A program made the translations under genes and the position numbers. Below the pieces are notes generated by a model, which worked only from the letters and a program-made list of their open reading frames with translations, did no database searches and was not told the DNA's origin. From Sphingomonadales bacterium (lineage in GTDB: Bacteria; Bacteroidota; Bacteroidia; UBA7662): 52,182 nucleotides of DNA. Location of the stretch: contig VHAX01000013.1 in NCBI GenBank assembly GCA_016872215.1, positions 1-52,182 of the forward strand. The letters run 5' to 3'. This document shows, in pieces, positions 33,016 through 40,861 of this stretch; within the stretch, counting starts at the first letter, position 1; each line of letters opens with the position of its first letter.

Positions 33016-34539
33016 ATGAGCGCAACGACGATCGATGTTCTATCTAAACATATAGGGGATACGGTGGATTTGCAGGGATGGCTGATGGGCAAACGCACGG
33101 GTAAGGGCCTGGTTTTTCTGGTGATGCGCGATGGCTTTGGCATGTGCCAGTGTGTGGTCGACGAGCAACAGGTGTCGCCCGCAGTCTTCGAAGATGCCCG
33201 TCGTTTGACGCAGGAGAGCAGTTTCCGGTTGACGGGTGAGGTGGTGGCAGATGAACGACAAATGGGGAGTGTAGAGGTTCGGGTACATGCGCTCGACATT
33301 TTGTCGATCAGTCAAGAATACCCCATCTCACCGAAGGAACACGGCATCGATTTTTTGATGGACCACCGTCACCTGTGGCTACGCAGTAAGCGCCAGTGGG
33401 CCATCATGCGCATCCGCAACACTCTGATCATGGCCATCCACGAATTTTTTCAGTCGGAGGGCTTTATTCAGATGGATGCACCCATTTTTACCGACAATGC
33501 TTGTGAGGGCACGTCGACCTTATTTGCCACCGATTTCTACGGCCACCCCGCGTATTTGAGTCAGAGTGGACAACTATACGGCGAGGCGATGGCCATGGCT
33601 TTTGGAAAGATCTATACATTTGGCCCCACCTTTAGAGCAGAAAAGTCGAAAACACGCCGGCATCTGAGCGAATTCTGGATGATAGAACCCGAGATGGCCT
33701 TCCACGACCTTTCTATGAACATGGATGTGATCGAGAGTTTTCTTCGCTATGTGGTGCAAAAGGTGCTCGAAAAGAACACGCTCGAACTCGAAGTTATTGG
33801 TCGCGATCCGGCGGTTTTGCAGCGTGTGGCGGAACCCTTTCCCCGCATCACCTATGAGGATGCCGTGGCCATCCTGAAAGGCGAAAAAGAGGTGGGCGGA
33901 CAAAACGCACTGGAGACGCTGGAGGCTGATTTAAAGCAATTAGAGGCGCGTGCTACCGGAGTGCGCCAAGAGATCGTACAAAGGGAAGAGCAATTGAGGA
34001 AACCGGGACTCAAAAAAGGGGAAATAGGGTTCTACCAGTCGCGACTACAATCACTCAAAGAGGAGTTATCAGAATATGATGAGCAAATGCGCAACATCCC
34101 CATTTGGTTGAAATCGGCCGCCCAGTTTAGGATGGGCAATGATTTTGGAGGTTCCGATGAAACGGTGCTGACCCGCCTGTTTCAAACTCCGATTATGGTC
34201 TACAACTGGCCACATGAGGTAAAGGCCTTCTATATGAAGCGCGACGAGGACGATGCCCGCTGGGCAAAGGGGGTGGATGTTCTGGCCCCGGAGGGATACG
34301 GAGAAATCGTTGGGGGTGGCGAACGGGAAACGAACCTCGATTGGCTCATCAAAAAGATCAACGAACATGGCTTGCCTATGGAGGCATTTGAATGGTATCT
34401 CGATTTGCGTCGATATGGGTCGGTGCCCCACGCGGGCTTCGGACTAGGATTGGAGCGACTAGTGGCCTGGGTATGCAAGTTGCCACACGTACGGGAGACC
34501 ATCCCCTTCCCGCGGATGTACGGACGGATTGCGCCGTAG
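33016..34539 (+). CDS. asnS: Asparaginyl-tRNA synthetase with coiled-coil insert
   Basis: The protein has 507 residues from the ATG at 33016. The N-terminal OB fold binds the anticodon (VDLQGWLMGKRTGKGLVFLVM). Class II motif 2 (FRAEKSKTRRHLSEFWMIEPE, from 207) and motif 3 (GFGLGLERLVAW, near the end) are intact. Residues about 295-360 form a charged coiled coil (LEADLKQLEARATGVRQEI ... LQSLKEELSEYDEQ) that ordinary AsnRS of about 465 residues lack. The insert replaces a short loop in the catalytic domain. Confidence 0.95.
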   Translation: MSATTIDVLSKHIGDTVDLQGWLMGKRTGKGLVFLVMRDGFGMCQCVVDEQQVSPAVFEDARRLTQESSFRLTGEVVADERQMGSVEVRVHALDILSISQEYPISPKEHGIDFLMDHRHLWLRSKRQWAIMRIRNTLIMAIHEFFQSEGFIQMDAPIFTDNACEGTSTLFATDFYGHPAYLSQSGQLYGEAMAMAFGKIYTFGPTFRAEKSKTRRHLSEFWMIEPEMAFHDLSMNMDVIESFLRYVVQKVLEKNTLELEVIGRDPAVLQRVAEPFPRITYEDAVAILKGEKEVGGQNALETLEADLKQLEARATGVRQEIVQREEQLRKPGLKKGEIGFYQSRLQSLKEELSEYDEQMRNIPIWLKSAAQFRMGNDFGGSDETVLTRLFQTPIMVYNWPHEVKAFYMKRDEDDARWAKGVDVLAPEGYGEIVGGGERETNLDWLIKKINEHGLPMEAFEWYLDLRRYGSVPHAGFGLGLERLVAWVCKLPHVRETIPFPRMYGRIAP

Positions 34540-34579
34540 CCCCCCTGTCGGATAGCAACAACGGTGACCCTTGTGGCCG

Positions 34580-35060
34580 CCCGGCAACGGCGACCAACAT
34601 CACAATACGGAATAACCGATCATCTTAACACATGAGCGACTGCTTTGTGCCATAGGGACGGAACTCCAGGAAGAACCCCCCATTAAGGGACTATGAGGGT
34701 TCAGCCGATGAAGCGAAACCAGGTGGCGATGGGCTCATATAATCTGGCATACCTACTTTCAAATCACCAGCATTATCGGTGGCAAGCGCACTGAGGTAAT
34801 AGTCGCGCATGTAATAGTAATGCGCAGCGGCAATCATGGTGATTAGTCCCGACACCAATTAAGGCGATTTTCCATTTACCGACGGCCTGACTTCTTTCGA
34901 AGAAGAACACCCTGGCGGTAAATATGGCGATAAGCCCCATAAAAAACGCAAATCCTGTAACGTTGACCGGGTTGGGGGCGGCGCTGAGGAAGAGTGAATG
35001 TGTTGAAATAAGGCTAAATTTTGGGAAAAATATAACAATAACAAGCGGCCGCCAATTTTG
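34580..35060 (-). pseudogene. Proteorhodopsin-type microbial rhodopsin, decayed remnant
   Basis: Minus-strand pieces in changing frames give the first four helices of a light-driven pump. Helix A to B loop: TGFAFFMGLIAIFTARVFFF then ERSQAVGKWKIALIGVG (to 34850). After an extra G in the GGG at 34848-34850: GLITMIAAAHYYYMRDYY (helix B). After another shift: EPIATWFRFIG, then TGA (34703-34701) where family members have Trp of 'RYxDW', then TLIVP (helix C). Later: FFLEFRPYGTKQSLM and MIGYSVL/VMLVAVAG (helix D). Helices E-G, with the retinal lysine, are missing. No start codon is seen. Several independent lesions make this a true pseudogene. Confidence 0.78.
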
Positions 35061-35143
35061 ATTAAAAACGCCCGGATTTTATCAAAAAAACAGCAAAAAA
35101 ATATCGAATTGCGCCCATTGGGGGGGTGATCCCAAAAATTTTT

Positions 35144-36052
35144 TCAGGCAGGGCGGCTTCCCCGGTGGATCAGCCAGATGCCCGTTAGGATAGAACCCAT
35201 ACCAATCAGGTGAGACAAACCCAATAACTCACCAGCCCACCACCCCCAACCCAAGGCCACAAGCGGCATTAGGTAGGTGGTGGTGGAGGCGAAAACGGGT
35301 CCGCTGACTTGAATCAGGCGGTTGAAGAGCACCAGGCTGATCGCAGATCCCAGTACCGATAGTAATGCTAGTCCACCTATCGCCCGCAATGCCTCGGGTT
35401 CCGCACAACGCTGGAGGAAGTCGCCCGAAAACAGGATGACCAAGGTGAAGGGTGCCACCAAAGCTAGGGGTATGGCTGCCGAAAGCAAGGGATTGAACTG
35501 TCGGAGGTGTCGACCCACGGTATTAACGCTGGTTCCATACATGAGGGTGGCCGCAACCACGAGCAGGGCCCACTGCCAATTAGGGTCGAATTGACCATTA
35601 CCACGGATGAGAATCAAAATCAACGCCCCGCTGAAGCCAACTCCCACCCCCAGAAGTTTGATTTTATTGAAGGGTAACCCAAACCACCAAACCCCCAGCA
35701 ATAGTGTGAACATGGGCGTGAGGGCGTTGAGGGCACCGGCGGTTGAACTTTCCAGCCGAGTCTGTGCAAGGGCAAACAAAAAGGCGGGGATGCCGTTGCC
35801 CACTAGTCCCACCACCCCCAGCCAGAGTAATTTACTACGCACATCTTCTACACCCGCACGCACTAAGCGGTGCACCATAAAGGGCAGCAAGGTGAGGGCG
35901 GCGGCGGAAATGCGAAAAGCGCCTACCTGAACGGCTGTGAACGCGGTTAGAGCCGTTTTGATGAGGATGAAGGAGCTGCCCCAAACGCATGATAAAAACA
36001 ACAAGGCCACCCACGGCCAATAGCGGTGAGTGGATGTGGTTAGGGCGGCCAT
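35144..36052 (-). CDS. EamA/DMT-family transporter
   Basis: The protein has 302 residues from the ATG at 36052. The upstream extension of the frame is Cys/His/Pro-rich and unlike the family start. Ten hydrophobic helices are visible in two EamA repeats, beginning VALLFLSCVWGSSFILIKTAL and with the second repeat near QWALLVVAATLMYGTSVNTVG. The typical PLVALGWGWWAGE end is present. The substrate is unknown. It is distinct from the EamA gene at 24032. A -7 box TACTTTTG (minus, 36095-36088) lies upstream. Confidence 0.9.
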   Translation of the reverse strand: MAALTTSTHRYWPWVALLFLSCVWGSSFILIKTALTAFTAVQVGAFRISAAALTLLPFMVHRLVRAGVEDVRSKLLWLGVVGLVGNGIPAFLFALAQTRLESSTAGALNALTPMFTLLLGVWWFGLPFNKIKLLGVGVGFSGALILILIRGNGQFDPNWQWALLVVAATLMYGTSVNTVGRHLRQFNPLLSAAIPLALVAPFTLVILFSGDFLQRCAEPEALRAIGGLALLSVLGSAISLVLFNRLIQVSGPVFASTTTYLMPLVALGWGWWAGELLGLSHLIGMGSILTGIWLIHRGSRPA

Positions 36053-36203
36053 GTGCAGGAGGTGGGATGGATGCCCCAGGGGCGCAGCAAAAGTACACCT
36101 ATATAAGCACGGGTGCGATGATCTTCTCATGAATTTGGTTGCCAATGCGCCCGATATAGGTGGTGGAAGAGAGGTGGGTGCAACAAAAGAAGCGCGGCAC
36201 GCT

Positions 36204-36211
36204 TAATTTTG
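36204..36211 (+). promoter_or_regulatory. -7 box of gltX promoter
   Basis: TAATTTTG fits TAnnTTTG and ends 20 nt before the gltX ATG at 36232. It is divergent from the TACTTTTG box of the EamA gene at 36088-36095. A -33 element is not obvious. Confidence 0.45.
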
Positions 36212-36231
36212 TGGCGCAATCCAAAGTATTT

Positions 36232-37770
36232 ATGAATCAGGGCACCCCTCCCCGCCTACGCTTCGCACCTAGTCCCACCGGACCCCTGCACCCCGGTGGC
36301 GTACGCACCGCTTTGTTCAACTACCTTTTGGCCCGGCAGACGGGCGGAACCTTTGTTTTGAGGATTGAAGACACCGATCAAAACCGTTTTGTTGAGGGGG
36401 CCGAGCAGTTTATTATCGATTCGCTGGCTTGGTGTGGGATAAAATTTGACGAGGGGGTGCATATGGGCGGGCCATACGGTCCCTATCGACAAAGTGAACG
36501 CAAATCGATGTACCGTCAATACGCGACGGAATTGGTCGAAAAAGGGGCGGCCTATTACGCCTTCGACACAGAACAGGAGCTCGATGAAATGCGCGACCGC
36601 ATGAAGGCATCGGGCACGGCATCTCCCCAATACAACAGCATCACCAGGGTGAACATGAAAAACTCCCTGAGTTTGCCCGCCGATGAAGTCCGGCGTCGCC
36701 TCGGGGCCGGCGATCCCTATGTGATTCGTTTTCGCATGCCCCGCAACGAAGAGTTACGCGTTCAGGATGTGATCCGTGGTTGGGTGGTTGTGAACACGGC
36801 CCAGCTCGACGATAAGGTGTTGTTCAAGAGCGATGGGATGCCCACTTACCACCTTGCGAATGTGGTAGACGACAAGCTGATGCGCATCACTCACGTGATT
36901 CGTGGCGAAGAGTGGCTTCCAAGTACCCCCCTGCACGTATTGCTCTATCGGGCCTTCGGATGGGAGGACAGCATGCCCCAGTTTGCCCACCTACCTTTGT
37001 TGCTGAAACCCGATGGCGACGGAAAGCTTAGCAAGCGCGATGGCGATCGGTTAGGACTACCATTCTACGCGATTAGTTGGACGAACCCGGAAACGGGAGA
37101 AACCACAGCGGGATACCGCGAAGCTGGGTATTTCCCGAATGCGTATGTGAACTTCCTGGCCCTGCTGGGCTGGAATCCGGGCGACAACCGTGAGATGTTT
37201 ACAATGGAAGAGCTAGTGCAGCTTTTTAGTTTGGAACGGGTGAACAAGCACGGCGCGCGCTATGATTTCCAGAAGTTAGCGTGGTTCAACCAGCAGTACC
37301 TGCGAAAGATTGCACCCGCAGATCTAGCCTTGATGGTGCGCCCCCAGGTGGAAGCCGCGGGATGGCAGACCACATCCGGGTTTTTGGAAGAGGTGTGTCG
37401 ACTCATGCGGGAGCGTCTGACGTTGGTGGGTGATTTCTCGAATATGTGTATTTATTTCTTCGAATTTCCCCGGCAATATGACCCAGAGGTGGTGGAGAAG
37501 AGGTGGAAATCCCCCGTCCCATCCTGTTTTTTATCACTCGCCGACGCTTTGGAAAGGGTCGATGCGATGGGGGCCGGCGAGCTGGAGTCGGTATTTGAAT
37601 CGATTGTGGTAGCAGCGGGGCTAAAACAAGGACAACTGATGCAGGCGTTTCGCCTCGCGCTGAGTGGTGAAGTGGGTGGACCGGCCTTGTTTGAAATGGG
37701 CGCACTGCTCGGGCGCGATTCGGTGGTGGCCCGCTTGCGACGCGCGGTTGAAATGCTCGGACATGGCTAA
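36232..37770 (+). CDS. gltX: Glutamyl-tRNA synthetase
   Basis: The protein has 512 residues from the ATG at 36232, where MNQGTPPRLRFAPSPTGPLH begins. It charges tRNA-Glu. The class I signature reads HPGG (20-23), with Pro in place of the usual Ile/Leu/Met/Val of HIGH. The second signature is KLSKRDGDR near 265. The catalytic core and helical anticodon-binding end are complete. Its stop overlaps the start of a small conserved gene by 8 nt, a pairing seen in other Bacteroidota. Confidence 0.96.
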   Translation: MNQGTPPRLRFAPSPTGPLHPGGVRTALFNYLLARQTGGTFVLRIEDTDQNRFVEGAEQFIIDSLAWCGIKFDEGVHMGGPYGPYRQSERKSMYRQYATELVEKGAAYYAFDTEQELDEMRDRMKASGTASPQYNSITRVNMKNSLSLPADEVRRRLGAGDPYVIRFRMPRNEELRVQDVIRGWVVVNTAQLDDKVLFKSDGMPTYHLANVVDDKLMRITHVIRGEEWLPSTPLHVLLYRAFGWEDSMPQFAHLPLLLKPDGDGKLSKRDGDRLGLPFYAISWTNPETGETTAGYREAGYFPNAYVNFLALLGWNPGDNREMFTMEELVQLFSLERVNKHGARYDFQKLAWFNQQYLRKIAPADLALMVRPQVEAAGWQTTSGFLEEVCRLMRERLTLVGDFSNMCIYFFEFPRQYDPEVVEKRWKSPVPSCFLSLADALERVDAMGAGELESVFESIVVAAGLKQGQLMQAFRLALSGEVGGPALFEMGALLGRDSVVARLRRAVEMLGHG

Positions 37771-38059
37771 GAAAACCGAAGAAGCCAAGCCCAAACTTAA
37801 TCCCAATCTGCAGGGATTCGACATCCGCATCAATTCCTTTGGGGAAATCGTACCCAATTGGGATTTGTCACGGCTCAATGAGTTCCTCGACAAGAATGTG
37901 CCCGACAAAAAGCTCGTTGACCGCCCCGATCATGTGAATCGTCGCCCCGAGGCAATCTCCCCCGAGACCGATGCACCGAAGCCGACCAAACAGCCTGCAC
38001 CAGCTGATGACCGGCCAGACGCGTCGACTTCTTCCGACCCTGAATCCCAACCCCTTTGA
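37763..38059 (+). CDS. Small conserved protein linked to gltX
   Basis: The protein has 98 residues from the ATG at 37763. The conserved core is GFDIRINSFGEIVPNWDLSR followed by LNEFLDKNVPDKKL; the last 45 residues are Pro/Asp/Ser-rich and probably disordered. I recognise this core from small Bacteroidota proteins of unknown function that follow gltX. It overlaps gltX by 8 nt and is followed by a crotonase gene after 5 nt, so the three are probably translated from one mRNA. Confidence 0.7.
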   Translation: MAKKTEEAKPKLNPNLQGFDIRINSFGEIVPNWDLSRLNEFLDKNVPDKKLVDRPDHVNRRPEAISPETDAPKPTKQPAPADDRPDASTSSDPESQPL

Positions 38060-38064
38060 ATCCT

Positions 38065-38844
38065 ATGGAACTCGTACTCTTTGAAAAGAAAGCGGGCGTT
38101 GCCCAGATTACCATAAACCGTCCTGATAAAATGAATGCCCTGAACCGGGCAGTTTTGGCCGAATTGGACCGCTGTTTTCAGCAGGCGTTGAGCGACCCCA
38201 AGTTGTTTGGTGTGGTCATTACGGGCGCAGGCGACCGCGCATTTGTGGCAGGCGCCGATATCAGCGAGTTTGCCCATTATTCCGCGGAGGAGGCAAGAGA
38301 ATTGTCGACCTTCGGACAAGGATTGTTTCGGCGGATTGAGGAATCGCCCAAGCCCGTGGTGGCCGCGGTGCATGGTTTTGCACTTGGTGGAGGATGTGAA
38401 CTGGCTATGGCTTGTCACCTCCGCATCGCCACCCGGGCCGCCCGTTTTGGTCAACCTGAGGTAAGCCTCGGTGTGGTGCCCGGCTATGGCGGCACCCAGC
38501 GGCTGGTTCAGCTGGTGGGCAAGGCTAAGGCTCTGGAGATGCTCTGCACGGGCGACCCAATCGATGCGGGTGAGGCACATCGACTCGGACTCGCCAATCA
38601 TGTGGTGGAGGAGCAGTCGGAGCTGTTGCCCCATGCGCACGCTGTTTTGCAACGGATGTTTCTGCGGGGCGGACAAGCAGTAGCTGGTTGTATTGAGCTG
38701 GTGAACGACTTTTTCCATGCGGATCGGGATGGCTATGCCCAAGAGTCCGCCTGCTTTGGCCGTTTGTTTGAATCCGACGAGTTTCGTGAGGGCGTTGGCG
38801 CCTTCATGGAGAAGCGCAAACCCAATTTCCGCCAAAAACCCTAA
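38065..38844 (+). CDS. Enoyl-CoA hydratase (crotonase family)
   Basis: The protein has 259 residues from the ATG at 38065. Both catalytic glutamates of a true hydratase are present: Glu112 in [10 protein letters not shown] and Glu132 in [18 protein letters not shown]. The oxyanion segment [10 protein letters not shown] is intact. It should hydrate 2-enoyl-CoA in fatty-acid beta-oxidation or amino-acid breakdown. It differs in this from the PaaG-type gene at 30521, which lacks the first Glu. It lies 16 nt before fumC. Confidence 0.93.
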   Translation: MELVLFEKKAGVAQITINRPDKMNALNRAVLAELDRCFQQALSDPKLFGVVITGAGDRAFVAGADISEFAHYSAEEARELSTFGQGLFRRIEESPKPVVAAVHGFALGGGCELAMACHLRIATRAARFGQPEVSLGVVPGYGGTQRLVQLVGKAKALEMLCTGDPIDAGEAHRLGLANHVVEEQSELLPHAHAVLQRMFLRGGQAVAGCIELVNDFFHADRDGYAQESACFGRLFESDEFREGVGAFMEKRKPNFRQKP

Positions 38845-38860
38845 ATCCAAATCAAACCAG

Positions 38861-40273
38861 ATGAACACCAACCACGAAACCCCACGCTTTCGCATCGAAA
38901 AAGACACGCTTGGCGAGGTTCAGGTGCCAGCCCATGTCTATTGGGGTGCACAAACGGAGCGGTCACGCAATAATTTCCCTATTGGTCCGGAGGGCAGCAT
39001 GCCCCGCGAAATCATACATGCTTTCGCGCACCTCAAACGTGCCGCCGCGAGTGCCAATCAGGAACTAGGCGTATTGTCGGCCGAAAAAGCCGATTTGATC
39101 GCCCGAGTTTGTCAGGAGATCCTTGACGGACAGTTGGATGACCAGTTTCCTCTGGTGATTTGGCAGACTGGTTCTGGTACGCAAAGCAATATGAATTGCA
39201 ATGAGGTGATCGCCAACCGGGGACATGTGCTTACAGGTGGGGAATTGGTCGACGAGAAGAAGGCGCTGCATCCCAACGATGACGTGAACCGTTCCCAGAG
39301 CTCCAACGACACCTTTCCCACGGCGATGCATATAGCGGCCTATACCCTGGTGGTGCAATGTACCCTACCGGGAATAGAGGCGCTGCGCAGCACGCTGAAC
39401 GAAAAAGCCACAGCATTTGACGCCATAGTAAAAACCGGCCGGACACATTTTATGGACGCGACACCGCTGACGCTGGGACAAGAATTCAGTGGCTACGTAC
39501 ACCAGTTGGATATGGGGATGCGTGCCTTGTGCAATGCCCTCACAGCGGTATCGGAACTCGCTCTTGGGGGCACTGCGGTGGGCACCGGACTCAACTCGCC
39601 CAAGGGCTATGCAGCTCTGGTGGCCCAAAAAATCGCAGAATCAACCGGCCTTCCCTTCATAACCGCCCCCAATAAATTTGAGGCCCTTGCCGCACACGAC
39701 GCGATGGTGGAACTTTCCGGAGCCTTGCGCCGGGTGGCGGTCTCCCTGATGAAGATCGGCAATGACATCCGGATGCTAAGCAGCGGTCCACGCTCGGGGA
39801 TTGGCGAAATCACCATCCCCGACAACGAACCCGGATCGTCGATCATGCCAGGCAAGGTGAATCCTACCCAGCCAGAGGCACTCACCATGGTAGCGGCTCA
39901 GGTGATGGGCAACGACGTGGCGGTTGGCATCGGGGGCAGTAATGGCCATTTCGAACTGAACGCCTTCAAACCTATGATTGCGGCGAATGTATTGCATAGC
40001 GCACGCCTGATTGGCGATGCTTGCCGGTCGTTTTGCGACAAATGCGCAGTGGGTATCGTTCCTAATCATGAGGTGATTAAAAGGCATCTCGACAACTCCC
40101 TGATGCTCGTTACGGCCCTGAATCCGCATATTGGCTACGACAATGCAGCGCGCATTGCCAAAACCGCGCACAAAGAGGGCACAACCCTTCGTGAGGCGGC
40201 CCTGAAGCTGGGACTCATAGATGGAGTGGATTTCGACAGATGGGTCGATCCATCGGATATGGTGGGTCGGTAA
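38861..40273 (+). CDS. fumC: Fumarate hydratase, class II
   Basis: The protein has 470 residues from the ATG at 38861; a longer frame overlaps the crotonase gene. It interconverts fumarate and malate in the TCA cycle without iron-sulfur. [17 protein letters not shown], the [11 protein letters not shown] motif, [15 protein letters not shown] and the family signature [16 protein letters not shown] are all present. Length is normal. Confidence 0.97.
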   Translation: MNTNHETPRFRIEKDTLGEVQVPAHVYWGAQTERSRNNFPIGPEGSMPREIIHAFAHLKRAAASANQELGVLSAEKADLIARVCQEILDGQLDDQFPLVIWQTGSGTQSNMNCNEVIANRGHVLTGGELVDEKKALHPNDDVNRSQSSNDTFPTAMHIAAYTLVVQCTLPGIEALRSTLNEKATAFDAIVKTGRTHFMDATPLTLGQEFSGYVHQLDMGMRALCNALTAVSELALGGTAVGTGLNSPKGYAALVAQKIAESTGLPFITAPNKFEALAAHDAMVELSGALRRVAVSLMKIGNDIRMLSSGPRSGIGEITIPDNEPGSSIMPGKVNPTQPEALTMVAAQVMGNDVAVGIGGSNGHFELNAFKPMIAANVLHSARLIGDACRSFCDKCAVGIVPNHEVIKRHLDNSLMLVTALNPHIGYDNAARIAKTAHKEGTTLREAALKLGLIDGVDFDRWVDPSDMVGR

Positions 40274-40603
40274 TGTTTATGAATCTCTTGCTTTTCAACA
40301 GCGAGAGAAGCGACCCTAAAATTGCCTAATCCACCCGGTCTTGAGAAGAGCAAATCCCGATCTTCGTTCGATGAATCAAATCCGAGAGGCAATAGTTGTC
40401 TTTTGTACATCAGGCCAATCAAATGGCTCAGAGGTTATTGGTCATTCAAATATTGTTTAAATCCAAAAAAAGAAAATCCCCTCATTTCGAGGGGATTTAG
40501 GTGATGAAATGGGCGATTGTTAACAGAATGCGGACTAAATAATGATAATCCAGTCTGCGTCAAGCCATCAGAAGCGCCATGAGCACTCCTCAATCGGAGG
40601 AAA
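40274..40603. other. Intergenic region, 330 bp
   Basis: This lies between the convergent ends of fumC and a small exported-protein gene. Apart from the hairpin at 40474-40498 I see no gene, repeat or RNA structure. No separate terminator close behind fumC is visible. Confidence 0.6.
40474..40498 (-). terminator. Rho-independent terminator, probably bidirectional
   Basis: AAATCCCCTC (40474-40483) pairs perfectly with GAGGGGATTT (40489-40498) around ATTTC. On the minus strand the hairpin is followed by TTCTTTTTTT, so it ends transcription of the small exported gene (stop at 40604). It may also stop read-through from fumC. Confidence 0.75.
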
Positions 40604-40810
40604 TTAGGTGGTGGGCTTCTTCGCAGCGCAACAGGATTTGCCGCCTGTGGTTCCCGAAGCCCCGCTGGCACAACCCGGCTTCTTCTCGACCTGCTCGGTT
40701 GTGGTGGCGGTGCTGTGGCAGCTCTTGCTCTTCTTCTTCTTGTCATTGCCCCCGAAGGCTACTACTGACACCAGACTCAGCATCATAACACCCAAAACAA
40801 ACTTTTTCAT
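40604..40810 (-). CDS. Small exported Lys/Cys-rich protein
   Basis: The protein has 68 residues from the ATG at 40810. MKKFVLGVMMLSLVSVVAFG is a clear signal peptide. The mature part is Lys/Ser/Thr-rich (NDKKKKSKSCHSTATTTEQ) with four Cys, ending GGKSCCAAKK. I do not recognise a family; metal binding is possible but not shown. A -7 box TATATTTG (minus, 40855-40848) lies upstream and a terminator downstream, so it appears to be its own small transcription unit behind the M1 peptidase gene. Confidence 0.7.
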   Translation of the reverse strand: MKKFVLGVMMLSLVSVVAFGGNDKKKKSKSCHSTATTTEQVEKKPGCASGASGTTGGKSCCAAKKPTT

Positions 40811-40847
40811 AAAAATAAATTTAATAGCAAACAAATAAGGTGAACCA

Positions 40848-40855
40848 CAAATATA
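40848..40855 (-). promoter_or_regulatory. -7 box for small exported protein
   Basis: TATATTTG on the minus strand fits TAnnTTTG, 37 nt before the ATG at 40810. It lies just behind the stop of the M1 peptidase gene. No -33 TTTG is visible. Confidence 0.4.
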
Positions 40856-40861
40856 CATGGT

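Noticed and set aside
34859-35044. 61-codon minus-strand frame behind asnS
   Set aside because: It is an out-of-frame reading of the rhodopsin remnant; the frame next to it carries the helix sequences.
37930-38907. 325-codon frame antisense to the crotonase gene
   Set aside because: It mirrors a conserved enzyme in codon-biased GC-rich DNA and starts inside the fumC leader.
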